DNA from: Bacteroidales bacterium
Lineage (GTDB): Bacteria > Bacteroidota > Bacteroidia > Bacteroidales > UBA932
Direction: 5' to 3'
DNA length: 64,000 bases
NCBI GenBank assembly: GCA_021371955.1
Contig: JAJFVD010000013.1
Coordinates: 124,001-188,000, forward strand
Every line of letters starts with the position of its first letter. Position 1 is the first letter of the stretch. Made by a program: the position numbers and the translations under genes. Positions 34,211-45,500 of this stretch are shown one piece after another. The notes under the pieces were generated by a model, which saw only the letters and a program-made list of their open reading frames with translations, had not been told where the DNA came from and did not search any database.

Positions 34211-35602
34211 CTATTTGGTCATTTCTGCTTCAACCGTTTCCGGTGTGTTTGGCAGTCGTTTAGAACCAAGCAGCCTGTTTCCTTTTTCGGTAACAAGAGA
34301 GTCGTCTTCTATGCGGATTCCTCCGAAAGTATAGTAATCTTTAAGCTTGTCAAAGTTGATGAATGATGCGTTTGTTCCCTCTTTTTTCCACTTCTCGATG
34401 AGAGCAGGAATAAAGTAGCATCCCGGTTCAACTGTTATAACATGGCCCGGTCTCAAAAGCTTGCCCATTCTCAGGGATTTAAGGCCAAACTGCGTTGCGC
34501 GGATATGCTCGCTGTCGTAGCCAACGTAATTTTCGCCCAGGTCTTCCATGTCGTGAACGTCAAGACCCATCTGGTGTCCAAGTCCGTGCGGCATGAAGAG
34601 CCCTACAGCTCCGGCGGCAACTGCCTCGTCGGCATCGCCTTTCATAAGACCAAGATTTATTAGCCCCTGAGCCATTAGTCTCACGGCTGCAAGGTGAACG
34701 GATTTATATGTGATGCCCGGTTTAATGAGGCTTATTGCCAGGTCATTTGCAGCAGATACGATTGAATAGATATCTCTCTGTTTTTGGGTGAACTTGCCTC
34801 CTGCAGGAATTGTTCTTGTAAAGTCCGATGCATAATGCGAGTTTGTCTCGGCACCGGCATCAATTACCAAAAGCCTGCCGTCTGTAAGAATCTGATGGTG
34901 TGTATGGTTGTGAAGTGTCTCTCCGTTTTGGGAAAGAATAATAGGAAACGATGGCATTGACCCTCCGGAAATTGCGATTCCCTCCATGAGTCCCACAAGT
35001 TCCTGTTCAACCATTCCCACTGCTGCCATCTTCATGGCAGTATAGTGCATAATATAGCCGATATTAGCCGCTTTGTCCAGCTCAGCCACTTCGTGTTCGT
35101 CTTTTATCTCGCGCAGCGCTACAACGCCTTTAACGAACTCCACCGAAGCAAGCTCTTTTTGTTTTTCAAAATCAACTCCGAGAAGTTTGTTAAGCTGAAT
35201 CTGGTTGTGGTAGCGGTATGGAGGAAGGAAGTGAATTTTCCGGCCTGTACCTTTTGCCTTTGCAATATATGACTCAAGTTCTCCAAGAGGTTTGATGTTC
35301 TTGATCCCCACTTCTGCACCTTTGTCTTTCATGGCTGGCTGAGGACCCATCCATATAATATCGTCTATTGTAACATCGTTTCCGAAGATTATCTCTTCGC
35401 CGCTCTCAAGGTCAATAACGGCAGCAAGATCCGGTTCGTCAAGGCCGAAAAAATACAGGAACGAAGAGTCCTGCCTGAATCTATAAGTGTTGTCAAAATA
35501 ATTTATTCCAACTTCCGAATTGCCGAGGAAAAGAAGAACTCCCGACTTAATGCCCGAAGCAAGCTCTTTGCGGCGTTTTATGTATACCTCTTTTGCGAAC
35601 AT
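34211..35602 (-). CDS. pepP: Aminopeptidase P family (M24B) metallopeptidase
   Basis: 463 residues. An N-terminal creatinase-like domain (about 1-170) precedes a pita-bread catalytic domain. Metal ligands: two Asp in LLVIDAGAETNSHYASDFTR, His in MPHGLGHQMGLDVHD, Glu in VITVEPGCYF and Glu in GIRIEDDSLVTE. It removes N-terminal residues preceding proline. Followed directly by the serine hydrolase lipoprotein gene (1 bp). It has no signal peptide, so it acts in the cytoplasm. Confidence 0.94.
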   Translation of the reverse strand: MFAKEVYIKRRKELASGIKSGVLLFLGNSEVGINYFDNTYRFRQDSSFLYFFGLDEPDLAAVIDLESGEEIIFGNDVTIDDIIWMGPQPAMKDKGAEVGIKNIKPLGELESYIAKAKGTGRKIHFLPPYRYHNQIQLNKLLGVDFEKQKELASVEFVKGVVALREIKDEHEVAELDKAANIGYIMHYTAMKMAAVGMVEQELVGLMEGIAISGGSMPSFPIILSQNGETLHNHTHHQILTDGRLLVIDAGAETNSHYASDFTRTIPAGGKFTQKQRDIYSIVSAANDLAISLIKPGITYKSVHLAAVRLMAQGLINLGLMKGDADEAVAAGAVGLFMPHGLGHQMGLDVHDMEDLGENYVGYDSEHIRATQFGLKSLRMGKLLRPGHVITVEPGCYFIPALIEKWKKEGTNASFINFDKLKDYYTFGGIRIEDDSLVTEKGNRLLGSKRLPNTPETVEAEMTK

Positions 35603-35654
35603 TTTGATTTAATTTTAAGTTAATGACCAAAGTTAACATAAATTAATTAAAAAA

Positions 35655-35685
35655 TCAGGGGTTCTCATGAAATGAAAACCCCTGA
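35655..35685 (-). terminator. Terminator of the first SusC/SusD operon
   Basis: TCAGGGGTT (35655-35663) pairs with AACCCCTGA (35677-35685), with an additional inner CAT/ATG pair. On the minus strand a T-rich stretch follows, 23 bp after the SusD stop. Confidence 0.85.
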
Positions 35686-35707
35686 TAAAATCTAAATATC
35701 AATGATA

Positions 35708-37348
35708 CTATTTTTTATCCCACCATATTGGCTTTGTCATATAATCATTTTCAAATGCCCCAAAAGGTCTAATTTTTTCAGCATTATAAGTTGTTTCATA
35801 ATATGCCATAGGATACCTTCTCGGATAATCTGATTCTCCTGGAAAGTTTATAACATATGCATATTTAGGCCTTTTATAACCTTTGTAAACACCCGATGTT
35901 TCATCATACACACCCGAAGAGTTACTGCAAAAATCATTTCTTCTCATATCAGTCCATGTTTCAGGACTATAGTTAAGAGCAATGTATTTTTGTATCATAA
36001 TATGACTCAGCGTCAATTCATCTGCAGTTTGAGCTACTGCTGCACTATTTAAGTAATTTGCTTTTGCAGTGGCAGTAATAGGGGTCATTCCAACCTGAGC
36101 AGCAATTTGCGAAATTTTATCAATATGTGACCCTATACCCGCTTTATAGGCAGCTAGTGCCAGAGGTTTATTGTCCATCCTGAAGTAAGTTTCTGCTTCA
36201 ATAAACTTAATTTCTGCATATGTAATAAAAGGAAATGGTGATGTTACATATGTAAGTGCAGTATTTCCAGGGCCACCTGTTGTGCCTCTAAGTCCGACAT
36301 ATCTCCCATCATTGTTGTTTGCTGGGACAAAAGGAATTTGTGCTGTAAAATCAGATCCAATCGCCTGGAAATCTATTCCATAAGAGTATTGTCCCTTTTC
36401 AGGAATATTTGCAGTAATTTTGGGTATCATAAGATCGGCTCTAGGGTCAACAACACCGGAATTCCATGATTTACCTGAACCAGGTAGGTTGTTTAACATG
36501 TAGCTTCTGAAAAGCGAACCAATCTTAAAGTTTGCACTATGATTAGCGTGTAAAATTGAACGAGTCGAACTTATTTCTCCAGTATATTTGAAGTCAGCAT
36601 CGTCCGCATTTGAAGCAAAAGATTGTGAAATTAACGTAAGAACTGCTTCTGGGTTATATTGAGTAGGTGCAGTACCTTTAGTTTTTTTCGTTAAGTGACT
36701 CATTGTCCTAGCCTTGATGGCCTTAGCGAATTTAATCCACTTAGAAACATCTCCGTTGTACATGTTATCTGCTTTAGAAAGTGCAGGAGCTGAGCCACCT
36801 TGTGTTTTTCCCAATTGTTCAATGGCTTGGTCGCAAAGTTCCAGAATTTTGGGATAAACATACTCGGCATCTTGATAGTCTGGGGTAAATACTCCTTTGC
36901 AGGCCTCATCGTAATTAACAACCCCATAGGCATCTACTAGCGTTCCCCATAAAAAAGCCTCCATTGCTTTACCAACTCCTATATAATGCCAAGCTTCGAC
37001 TTTTTGAGACTCTTCATAAAGTGAAAAAATATTTGTCAGGCCATATACATATTCTGTTTGCCAGATATAAGCATCAATGTTGTTTGAGAAATACCAGAAT
37101 CCTACGTTATAGTTTCTTCCACCTGTTCCGGTTCCAGGAATTGCGCCAAGAAATTGAGTAACTGCTCCAACACGTGTACCATGGCTTCCATATACATCAT
37201 TTAATATATTCAAAATCGGGGGTAAACGAAGCTCAGGTGTTGTCTGATTTGGTGTATTGGGGTTGGTATTTATATCTAAATCATATGAACAGCTGTTCAT
37301 AAACAGACTCCCAAACACAATAAATAGAAATATTGTAATCTTTTTCAT
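35708..37348 (-). CDS. SusD/RagB-like outer-membrane lipoprotein (SusD-like_2 type), pair 1
   Basis: 546 residues. Lipobox MNSCSYDLD, followed by a TPR-rich helical fold with an N-terminal NTNPNTPNQTTPELRLPPIL region typical of the SusD-like_2 branch. Surface-exposed partner that caps its SusC porin and binds the substrate. It follows the SusC gene by 9 bp. No carbohydrate-binding or degrading enzyme is beside it, so the substrate is unknown; peptides or other oligomers are possible. Confidence 0.93.
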   Translation of the reverse strand: MKKITIFLFIVFGSLFMNSCSYDLDINTNPNTPNQTTPELRLPPILNILNDVYGSHGTRVGAVTQFLGAIPGTGTGGRNYNVGFWYFSNNIDAYIWQTEYVYGLTNIFSLYEESQKVEAWHYIGVGKAMEAFLWGTLVDAYGVVNYDEACKGVFTPDYQDAEYVYPKILELCDQAIEQLGKTQGGSAPALSKADNMYNGDVSKWIKFAKAIKARTMSHLTKKTKGTAPTQYNPEAVLTLISQSFASNADDADFKYTGEISSTRSILHANHSANFKIGSLFRSYMLNNLPGSGKSWNSGVVDPRADLMIPKITANIPEKGQYSYGIDFQAIGSDFTAQIPFVPANNNDGRYVGLRGTTGGPGNTALTYVTSPFPFITYAEIKFIEAETYFRMDNKPLALAAYKAGIGSHIDKISQIAAQVGMTPITATAKANYLNSAAVAQTADELTLSHIMIQKYIALNYSPETWTDMRRNDFCSNSSGVYDETSGVYKGYKRPKYAYVINFPGESDYPRRYPMAYYETTYNAEKIRPFGAFENDYMTKPIWWDKK

Positions 37349-37357
37349 GTCAGTAAA

Positions 37358-40300
37358 TTAGAATTTAATATTAAGGCCTAATGAAAAACTGCGCGTAGCG
37401 GGAACACCACAGTAGTCTACGCCATTCGAACCTGCTCCTCCTACTCCTGCACCACCAGCACTAACTTCCGGATCGAATCCTTTATAATTTGTAAGTACAA
37501 ATAAGTTTGTGGCAGAAAGAGATACTTGAAAACTCTTTATGAAATCCATTTTTTTCAATAGTGATTCCGGAAGAGTGTATGACAATGACAATGAGCGTAA
37601 CCTTAACCAATTTACATCAGTTATAAAGTGATTAGACTCATTTGTATATATATTCTTATAATAATATTCGTTCAGTGGAACTTCCTTACTAAATGCTTGA
37701 TATGTACCATCTGTCTTTTTTACAACGCCTTCGAATGTTTTAGTTGCAGTTCTGTTTTCAGTAATTTTGCTGGTACCGGCCATAACTGCGGCCCATTCTG
37801 TAGCATTGTATATGTCACCCCCAATTCTTGTATCAAATAAGAGAGATAGTCCAAAATTTTTGTACGAAATATCGTTGTTTAGTCCTATTAAAAAGTCTGG
37901 TTCTCTATTACCAGCATATTGATTAACATCAGTAGATGTCATAGGATATCCTGTGCTTTCATTTAATATCAGCTGACCATCTGTTGTCCTTTGCCAATGC
38001 GACCCAAGAAGCGCGAAGAAGTCACTGTTATTTATAGCGGCTGGTTTTGCCGGACCCATCTGAACTTCTGTTGTATAAAGGAATGAGACACCTTGTGGTA
38101 AATCATAAACAAATCCTTTGTTATGCGAACCGTTTAGTTGAAGTGTCCATGAGAAGTTTTTTGTTTGAACTGGAGTAGCATTAATTGTTACCTCTATCCC
38201 ATTATTTTTAACAGAACCGAAATTTACTGTTTGAAGAATGAATCCGGTAGTATTTGTCAAACGTACATCATAAAGAATTTGATTTTCGCTGCGAGAATTG
38301 TAGTATGTAAAGTCCATACCAATCCTTCCATCAAGAAATCTTAAATCTGCTCCAACTTCCCATGATTTTGTTTTTTCAGGAATAAGGTTTGCATTTGGAC
38401 CTGACCATGAATTCCTATATCCACCACCCATTGATAAAACTGTTTCAAGATTTGGCAATGTTGCATATGGATTAGTGTCTTTTCCAACTGTTGCCCAAGA
38501 CGCTCTCACTTTACCAAAACTCAAAATTTTATTTTTAGGAAGTAGTTCTGTAAAAACAAAACTACCACTTACTGAAGGGTAAAAGAAGGATTGGCTGTTT
38601 ACAGGCAAAGTAGAGGACCAGTCATTTCTTCCTGTTGCGCTTAAGAACAGATAATTTTTATATGATGCTCTAAATTCGCCATAAGCACTAATCAGTCTTT
38701 TTCGCGATATATACTGACTTACAAGAAGATTTTCCGGTTTAAAGTTGTTTATACTCATAAATCCCGGCATTATAGGATGAATTCCTCTGATTGTATTTCT
38801 TTCAGATAAACTTTGTTCATATCCATGTCCTAGCATTAAATTCAAATCTATATCTCCAATTTTTTTATTAAAATTCATAATTAAATTTGAATTCAGAAAG
38901 TCCACTTGTCTATATATATTAGATAGGGCACCATCCTGCCAGTCAGGTAACATTGCAGAACCAGGAGAGGTAATATTTACAGTTTTCTGATTATAGTGAT
39001 CTAGACCAACTCTATATGAAATATCAAACCATTTTGTTGGCTTAAAAACTACAAAAGCAGACCCAATGAATCTTTGCACTTTTTCGTTAATCGGATTGTT
39101 TCTAACAAGCCAGTTTGGATTATCAATATCATTTTCCAAAAGAACATTCGGCATCAATCTTCTCTTTGTTCCATCAGTATTTAAATACGAAGACATGTCG
39201 TCTGTTGTCGGCCAATCAATGATTGCTCTCATATATCCCATCCCACTGGTATTCCAGAGGCCATCACCAGTAAGTGTTTTTGTATTATCTGAATATACAT
39301 AGTTTGTATTCATGCCAAAAGTGAACCATCCAAGTTTTTGCTCAACATTTGCACGGAACGAATTTTTAAGATAGTTAGTTGTAGGCACCACTCCTTTTTG
39401 ATCTAGCCTTTGACCCGAAATAAAGAATGTACCACCATTTTTGCTGCCACCAGATACACTTAAATTTAAATCATAAGCCCACGCCGGCTTAAAGAAATCT
39501 TTCATATTCGAATAAACGGGAGTGCTTCCTATTGGTGCTCCCCAGGAATTACTTGTATTATCGGCAAATACACCTGCAGTACCTTGGCCATAAAGAGATT
39601 GTACATTTGGCAGTTTATTAACTATATCCGTTGAAAAACGAGAGTTAAAGTTTGCAGTAGCTGTACCTTCTTTTCCTTTTTTGGTTGTTATTACAATTGC
39701 TCCGGCAGCCGCTTTTAAGCCATATAGTGCAGCGGCAGAAGGGCCCTTTAACACACTTACCGATTCAATATCATCTGAGTTAATGTCCATAGCTCTGTTT
39801 CCAGTGCTTGTCGATGTTGCTCCAAATCCATCAAGGCCAGTATTTCCATACGATGTGCTATTATCAATAGGCACTCCGTCAATAATAAAAAGAGGCTGAT
39901 TATCTCCTGTCAAAGATGTTCCTCCACGAATAATTATTGAAGCAGATGATCCAGGAGCACCACCTTGTTGAGTAACATTCAAGCCGGACACCTTTGCATT
40001 CAAAGAATTAACAAGGTTAGCTTGTTTTACCTTTATCATTTCATCACCTTTAATGTCCTGAACGGCATAACCCAGTGCTTTTTTCTCTTTCTTAATACCC
40101 AGCGCAGTCACTACTAGCTCGTCAAGGAACACGGTTGATTCTGACATTGTTACATTAATAACTTTACGATTGTTTACGGTTTCTTTAAGGTTTTCCATAC
40201 CAATCGCAGAGAACTGCAGCACTGCATTTGCCGGTACCTCCATCGAGAAAGTTCCATCCAGCTCTGTAGCTACTCCTGTTCTTGTCCCCTCTATTAACAC

Positions 40301-40453
40301 AGAAACACCCATTAGGGGCTGTCCTGTTTTGTCAATAACCTTACCTGTCACTCTTATGTTCTGAGCCATGAGAGTTCCTGACATCAGGAAAAGGGCTAAC
40401 ACCGGAAGTATAAGTAATTTAAACTTACCGGTTACTTTTTGTGAAACATACAT
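37358..40453 (-). CDS. SusC/RagA-like TonB-dependent outer-membrane protein, pair 1
   Basis: 1031 residues with signal peptide (about 1-30). A carboxypeptidase-regulatory-like beta-sandwich (VTGKVIDKTGQPLMGVSVLI, about 34-115) is followed by the TonB box/plug (VVTALGIKKEKKALGY, then the IDGVPI and ALYGLKAAAGAIVITTK plug motifs) and a ~22-strand barrel ending FSLGLNIKF (terminal Phe). It imports a large ligand with its SusD partner. Lacks an STN domain, so no anti-sigma contact is expected. Confidence 0.95.
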   Translation of the reverse strand: MYVSQKVTGKFKLLILPVLALFLMSGTLMAQNIRVTGKVIDKTGQPLMGVSVLIEGTRTGVATELDGTFSMEVPANAVLQFSAIGMENLKETVNNRKVINVTMSESTVFLDELVVTALGIKKEKKALGYAVQDIKGDEMIKVKQANLVNSLNAKVSGLNVTQQGGAPGSSASIIIRGGTSLTGDNQPLFIIDGVPIDNSTSYGNTGLDGFGATSTSTGNRAMDINSDDIESVSVLKGPSAAALYGLKAAAGAIVITTKKGKEGTATANFNSRFSTDIVNKLPNVQSLYGQGTAGVFADNTSNSWGAPIGSTPVYSNMKDFFKPAWAYDLNLSVSGGSKNGGTFFISGQRLDQKGVVPTTNYLKNSFRANVEQKLGWFTFGMNTNYVYSDNTKTLTGDGLWNTSGMGYMRAIIDWPTTDDMSSYLNTDGTKRRLMPNVLLENDIDNPNWLVRNNPINEKVQRFIGSAFVVFKPTKWFDISYRVGLDHYNQKTVNITSPGSAMLPDWQDGALSNIYRQVDFLNSNLIMNFNKKIGDIDLNLMLGHGYEQSLSERNTIRGIHPIMPGFMSINNFKPENLLVSQYISRKRLISAYGEFRASYKNYLFLSATGRNDWSSTLPVNSQSFFYPSVSGSFVFTELLPKNKILSFGKVRASWATVGKDTNPYATLPNLETVLSMGGGYRNSWSGPNANLIPEKTKSWEVGADLRFLDGRIGMDFTYYNSRSENQILYDVRLTNTTGFILQTVNFGSVKNNGIEVTINATPVQTKNFSWTLQLNGSHNKGFVYDLPQGVSFLYTTEVQMGPAKPAAINNSDFFALLGSHWQRTTDGQLILNESTGYPMTSTDVNQYAGNREPDFLIGLNNDISYKNFGLSLLFDTRIGGDIYNATEWAAVMAGTSKITENRTATKTFEGVVKKTDGTYQAFSKEVPLNEYYYKNIYTNESNHFITDVNWLRLRSLSLSYTLPESLLKKMDFIKSFQVSLSATNLFVLTNYKGFDPEVSAGGAGVGGAGSNGVDYCGVPATRSFSLGLNIKF

Positions 40454-40667
40454 GAATTGAAATTTTTGGTTAATAAATAATATATTTTTATAAAAAAAAA
40501 GGCAAAAAGCCTTTGAAACATCAATATATATTCATGTTTTAATATCGTGTAAATTTAGTTATTATTATAATAATTATACCATTTTGCTTGAGTATTTTTA
40601 ATAAAAATATCCATTTCTGAAGACATTTGTAACAAATAATACAATTCACTTAATAAAGTGCAAAAAA

Positions 40668-40700
40668 AGAGCACCTGATAAATAGCTTATCAGGTGCTCT
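40668..40700 (-). terminator. Terminator hairpin, copy associated with the SusD remnant
   Basis: Perfect 14-bp stem (40668-40681 and 40687-40700; AGAGCACCTGATAA) with a T-run on the minus strand. Nearly the same stem (AGCACCTGAC) occurs at 40862. It follows the remnant at 40733 as a SusD gene's terminator would. Confidence 0.8.
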
Positions 40701-40732
40701 ATATTAGTTATATAGAATATATCAAATTGTTA

Positions 40733-40849
40733 CTAATTCCATAAAGGAATCTGTGTGAGCGTGTAACCTTTGTCTAGATACTCACTAATTTGATTGTTCC
40801 CAATAGGAGCCAAATAGACTCTGGCGGTGAAGCATCTCGGCTTGCAATG
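40733..40849 (-). pseudogene. Decayed 3' end of a SusD/RagB gene
   Basis: On the minus strand this stretch reads HCKPRCFTARVYLAPI followed by GNNQISEYLDKGYTLTQIPLWN and a TAG stop (40735-40733). The R-V-Y-L-A-P-I and G-Y-T-L-T-Q-x-P-x-W patterns are the standard SusD C-terminus. Upstream the frame is lost within a few codons, so only about 38 codons remain. It lies between two near-identical terminator hairpins, as expected if an entire SusC/SusD pair was deleted and only its tail kept. Confidence 0.8.
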
Positions 40850-40861
40850 TTTCCCAAAAAA

Positions 40862-40890
40862 AGCACCTGACAAATAACTGGTCAGGTGCT
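40862..40890 (-). terminator. Terminator of the second SusC/SusD operon
   Basis: AGCACCTGAC (40862-40871) pairs with GTCAGGTGCT (40881-40890), with a run of seven T following on the minus strand. Sits 35 bp after the SusD stop at 40925. Confidence 0.85.
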
Positions 40891-40924
40891 CTAATTGAAA
40901 TATATGGTATAATCTATTAACTTT

Positions 40925-42577
40925 TTACCATCCTGGATTTTGAGGGAAAACGATACCCTCTAAGTCATATAATGATTTTACACCGGTAGGTATTGCATCA
41001 AGATAATGCTTAGGTGTTATTATTATTCTTAGAGATGGATTACTGTATGGCGTAATATACATATTTGCATCAACAAGCAAACCGGTTGTTTGAGTTGGAA
41101 CTTTTGCCCCTTTAAAAATATCAGGATTAGTCGCATAATCCAGATATTCTAATTTTTTCCACCGGCGAATATCCCAATAACGGAATCCATCAAAAGCAAG
41201 TTCAATCCGTCTCTCTCTGCGAATCTCCCATAATAGCGAACTAATATCTGCATCTTTTTTAGGATCGACCGGAATATTCGTTATATTGAGTGACGAAACA
41301 CCTCCTCGAGCTCTAAGTTTATTTATTGTATTATCTGCATCAATTTGAGTCATAACGCCCAATTCAGCAGCAGCCTCAGCATAATTCAAATAAACTTCTG
41401 CCAGCCAAAATATTGGAGCATTAGTATAATTTGCGTTGATTTGTGTAAGATCATTGCCAGTAATTGTATTATTATTGTATTTCTTTATTAGATAGCCTGT
41501 TGATGAAATTAACCCACCAACCGCATTACCCCTATATGCCAAAACATTACCAATTGCGTCACTTAATCGGCTATCTCTGTCTGCCAATATTTTTGAAATA
41601 TCTGCATCCCCTTTGTATAGAGGACTTACGTCAATTGGCTTCCCATCTGTACACAAATAGCTTTCTATCAGGTCTTTCGTAGCGCCGCTTATAGGAGTTG
41701 TTGAATTCAAATAAGCAGTCATGCTATGCATAAATGTTCCTTTTAAATAATATTTGTACATAATAGCCTCTGTATTTGAAGCTAAAGCAATACTTGTATA
41801 AATATCTTTATATTTTGGACTCAATGTATATCCTTGCGACATAACAGCTGCAGCAGCGTTTTTCGCAATTGTAAACAGTGCGTTCGCCTTCGTTGCATCA
41901 TTATTATGATACTTAGCAATTGATCCTTCATATAAGGCAACTCTGGAAAGCAAGGCATTTGCAACATTCCTGTTAACAGTATTTGCTTCAGCCGTAGCCT
42001 TTGTTCTAATATTTGCAGCAGCAAATTCAAGGTCGGCCATAATTTTTTCAACTACAGTGCTCCTTGCTGTTCTTGGTGTATAAATCAAATCTGTCTCCGA
42101 TTGATCAAGAAATTTATCGATATAAGGAACATCGCCAAATTTTTTAATAAGATTTGCATATTCATATGCCCTGAAAAATTTCGCCAGACCTTTATAGTGA
42201 TTTTTAGCCTCATCCGTCATAGGTACTTGGTCTATTCTTTCCAGTAAAAGATTTGCTTTTCTTATATAGATGTACGCATTGTTCCAATCTGTGTTTGAAG
42301 CAGGAGCAGCAGTAGAAAAGTTGTTCATCCCCGACTGTAATGCCTGATCATCCGAAAAAGTGCTCCAGTAGAAATCGCCATTTGTTGAAGATCCGTTCCC
42401 GTATCCCATAAACCGATCATAGAAACCCCATGTGAAAGTCTTTACGTTGCTTTCATTTGTCCAATAGTTGTCATCAGTAAATTTTACCTTTGAGCCTCTG
42501 TCAAGATAATCTGAACATGACGCCAAAAGAGTAATACTCAAGGACAATACAATTGTTTTAATCAAAATATTTCTCAT
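40925..42577 (-). CDS. SusD/RagB-like outer-membrane lipoprotein, pair 2
   Basis: 550 residues. Lipobox LASCSDYLDRG, TPR-like helices, the WEIRRERRIELAFDG motif typical of SusD and the C-terminal LEGIVFPQNPGW. It follows its SusC by 12 bp. Binds ligand at the cell surface and delivers it to the SusC barrel. Substrate unknown. Second of the three tandem pairs. Confidence 0.95.
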   Translation of the reverse strand: MRNILIKTIVLSLSITLLASCSDYLDRGSKVKFTDDNYWTNESNVKTFTWGFYDRFMGYGNGSSTNGDFYWSTFSDDQALQSGMNNFSTAAPASNTDWNNAYIYIRKANLLLERIDQVPMTDEAKNHYKGLAKFFRAYEYANLIKKFGDVPYIDKFLDQSETDLIYTPRTARSTVVEKIMADLEFAAANIRTKATAEANTVNRNVANALLSRVALYEGSIAKYHNNDATKANALFTIAKNAAAAVMSQGYTLSPKYKDIYTSIALASNTEAIMYKYYLKGTFMHSMTAYLNSTTPISGATKDLIESYLCTDGKPIDVSPLYKGDADISKILADRDSRLSDAIGNVLAYRGNAVGGLISSTGYLIKKYNNNTITGNDLTQINANYTNAPIFWLAEVYLNYAEAAAELGVMTQIDADNTINKLRARGGVSSLNITNIPVDPKKDADISSLLWEIRRERRIELAFDGFRYWDIRRWKKLEYLDYATNPDIFKGAKVPTQTTGLLVDANMYITPYSNPSLRIIITPKHYLDAIPTGVKSLYDLEGIVFPQNPGW

Positions 42578-42589
42578 TTTTATCGTCTT

Positions 42590-45500
42590 TTATAATGAAA
42601 TTTGAATTCCAAATGACAATGATCTGGTAAAAGGCATTGTCCTTCCGTAGTACGCACCCTGAGTAGGAGATCCTGATGTTATCTCCGGGTCTATAGGAAT
42701 ATTAGTCTTTTTAAATTCGAACAAGTTTTGTCCGCTTACATAAATTCTTACTTTATCTAACGATATTTTTTTTGTGAGATTTGCAGGAATAGTATAACCC
42801 AATGTTACATTTTTCATCCTTAAATATGCGAGATTAAGCAAATATTTGTCTTGAGGATAAAAATTCCTTCCTGTAGCTGCAGCAGAACCTGACAACGCAG
42901 CCATATTAGAAATCGTAGAAGCCCCTTCACTTCCTACTGTAGGAATAGGATAAAATGCTGTCGGATTTTCTGGTGTCCAAAAATTCATCTGATGCTGGTA
43001 CATTGCATTATTCGCTGCATTGTAAAGAGGAATAGCCATACTTCCGGTTGCCCAATAGTCTCTTTTCCCTACACCTTGAAAATAAACATCAAAATCAAAA
43101 CCTTTCCAACCGGCACCAAGCCTAAAACTATACTGATATCTTGGAGTGGTATTACCAATAACCACAAGGTCGCCATGGTCTTCAAGCGTTTGCGTGCCTC
43201 CATTTATTTCGCCTGATTTGTCTAAATCGGCATATTTAACATCGCCAGGGCTATATATGAATGTGCCATTCTGAAGTTTAACCTGGCTGGGTGAATTTGC
43301 CACATCATTTGCATCTGCAAAGAAGCCCGCATTTTTGAAACCCCAAATTTCTCCAATGGCTTTTCCCTTATAGTTTGTGTAAAGCATCTTTGAATCGTTT
43401 CCAGTCCATTCAGTAATTTTGCTCGTGTAATCCGACAATGAAGCCGATCCATAAAAATATGCATCTTTATTAATGGCATGATTATATCCAACTTCTAACT
43501 CCCAGCCAGAAGTTCTAAGCGAGCCGGCATTTTGAGCAGCGGCTCCAACCCCAAACGCAGTTGGCAATGTTGCTCCGGGAGCAATCATATTTTTATTGTC
43601 TCTCTGGAACCAGTCAAATGTAACTGATAGTTCATTTTTTAACAACTTCATGTCTAGTCCCGCATTCAGAGTATTAATTGTTTCCCACTTAAGAAGCGAA
43701 GAAACGTTTGCAGGGTTATTTGTATAAACCGGCCTTCCGCCTGATGGAGTAAGCCAATTTAATGTTGCAGAAGTAGTCATCGTAGGTATGAATCTGTCAG
43801 CACCAACATTTTGGTTACCCACACTTCCGTACGATGCTCTTATTTTTGCATCATTTATAATATTCTTAATATTTGCCATCCAAGGCTCTTGTGTAATTCT
43901 ATAACCAACAGATATTGAAGGGAAAAATGCCCATCTGGAAGTTGCAGGAAAATTTGAGGAACCATCATATCTGCCATTTAGTTCAACTAAATACTTGCCT
44001 TTATAGTCATAGTTAATCCTACTAAAAATACCAGCTACCGCCCAATCTGAGTGGTCACCTCCTACGTATTGATCACCAGTTGCGAGAGGTATCTCTCCTG
44101 TTCTTGGATCCATTAATGTTCTCCTCTCACTTGAGTGAAAAATATAGTCTCCATTTTCAAAGTTAGCTCCGGCAGTCACTTTTACTCTGTGATTTCCGAA
44201 TAACTCATCGTAAGTAGCATATGTATTTGATGTGAGCTGAGTATATCTTTCTGATGAATATTTTACAAAGTCATTTGTACCTGTTCCAAGAGTATTCATA
44301 ACCAAAGGCGGATTTGCGCCCCAAAAATCCCAGAGCTGTACTGTTCCACCGTTACGGTTATCTAGAGAATTTGTAGTACTATAGGCAAATTCTGATCTTA
44401 AATTTAATGTCTTTGCGAACTTAATTGTTGCGCCAAAACCGGAATTAGTATATGATTCTTTCAGAGAATTCATATTTGCCTCGGCAAGAAATCCCTGTGC
44501 AGCCCGGAAATAGCCCTTAGTCCCATTTTCGTCTGTATAACTCCCATAAGGCATGTATGCTCCCCATCTCCACATAGTGTAATATGGATCCATATAACCG
44601 GTATAAGGGGATTCATAACTATACTGACGAGTCACTACCTTTGCATCCAGGTCGAACCAACTATTTACATTTGCATTGATTCCCACTGTCAAATTATATT
44701 TGTTTATCTTATCAGTATTGATATTTAATACGCCCTCCTGATAATTGTATGCACCGGATACATAGAAACTAATTCTATCTGTACCTCCCGAAAACTGAAT
44801 ATTCTGATTCTGCTGAGGAATCCATTTCTGATACATAACCTCTACCGGATCCCATATTCTGAAAAAGTTTATCCTTCCTCCCACAACATCAAAATCCTCC
44901 CCTTTTATCATATTATTTCCAATACGATTATTTTTGTAAGTACTCAGCCATTTTTCAATTCCTGGGATAAGTGTACTTGCAGTCATACCAAAGACCTCCA
45001 TACCTGTTCCTCCAAATCTTGAAAGAGCAGCATCTGTTGCACGAATTTCTGCAACAGGGTCGCTGGCAAACTGAGGCAAGAGAGTAGGAGTGCTAAAGGC
45101 ATAATTACTCGAATATGATATATTAAACTTCTCACCTTTCTTGCCGGTTTTTGTTTTAATGAGCATAACTCCAAATGCTGCTCTTGCACCATAAATGGAA
45201 GTAGATGCAGCATCTTTTAATACGGAAATACTCTCAATGTCTTCCGGATTAACAAGATTAACATCACTTACAACAACATTATCTACAATGATAAGAGGAG
45301 CCCCCCCGTTTGTCGAATTAATTGATCCCATACCACGAATATTCATAACAGGCGAACTATTAATTCCACCATTGGAGTATGTAATTGTAAGTCCCGGGAC
45401 AACTCCCTGAAGACCTTTTGCTACGTCAACAATTGGTTTGCCTTGTAAAGATTTTGAAACATCTACTGTTGATATAGAACCAGTCAGGTTTTCTTTCTTT

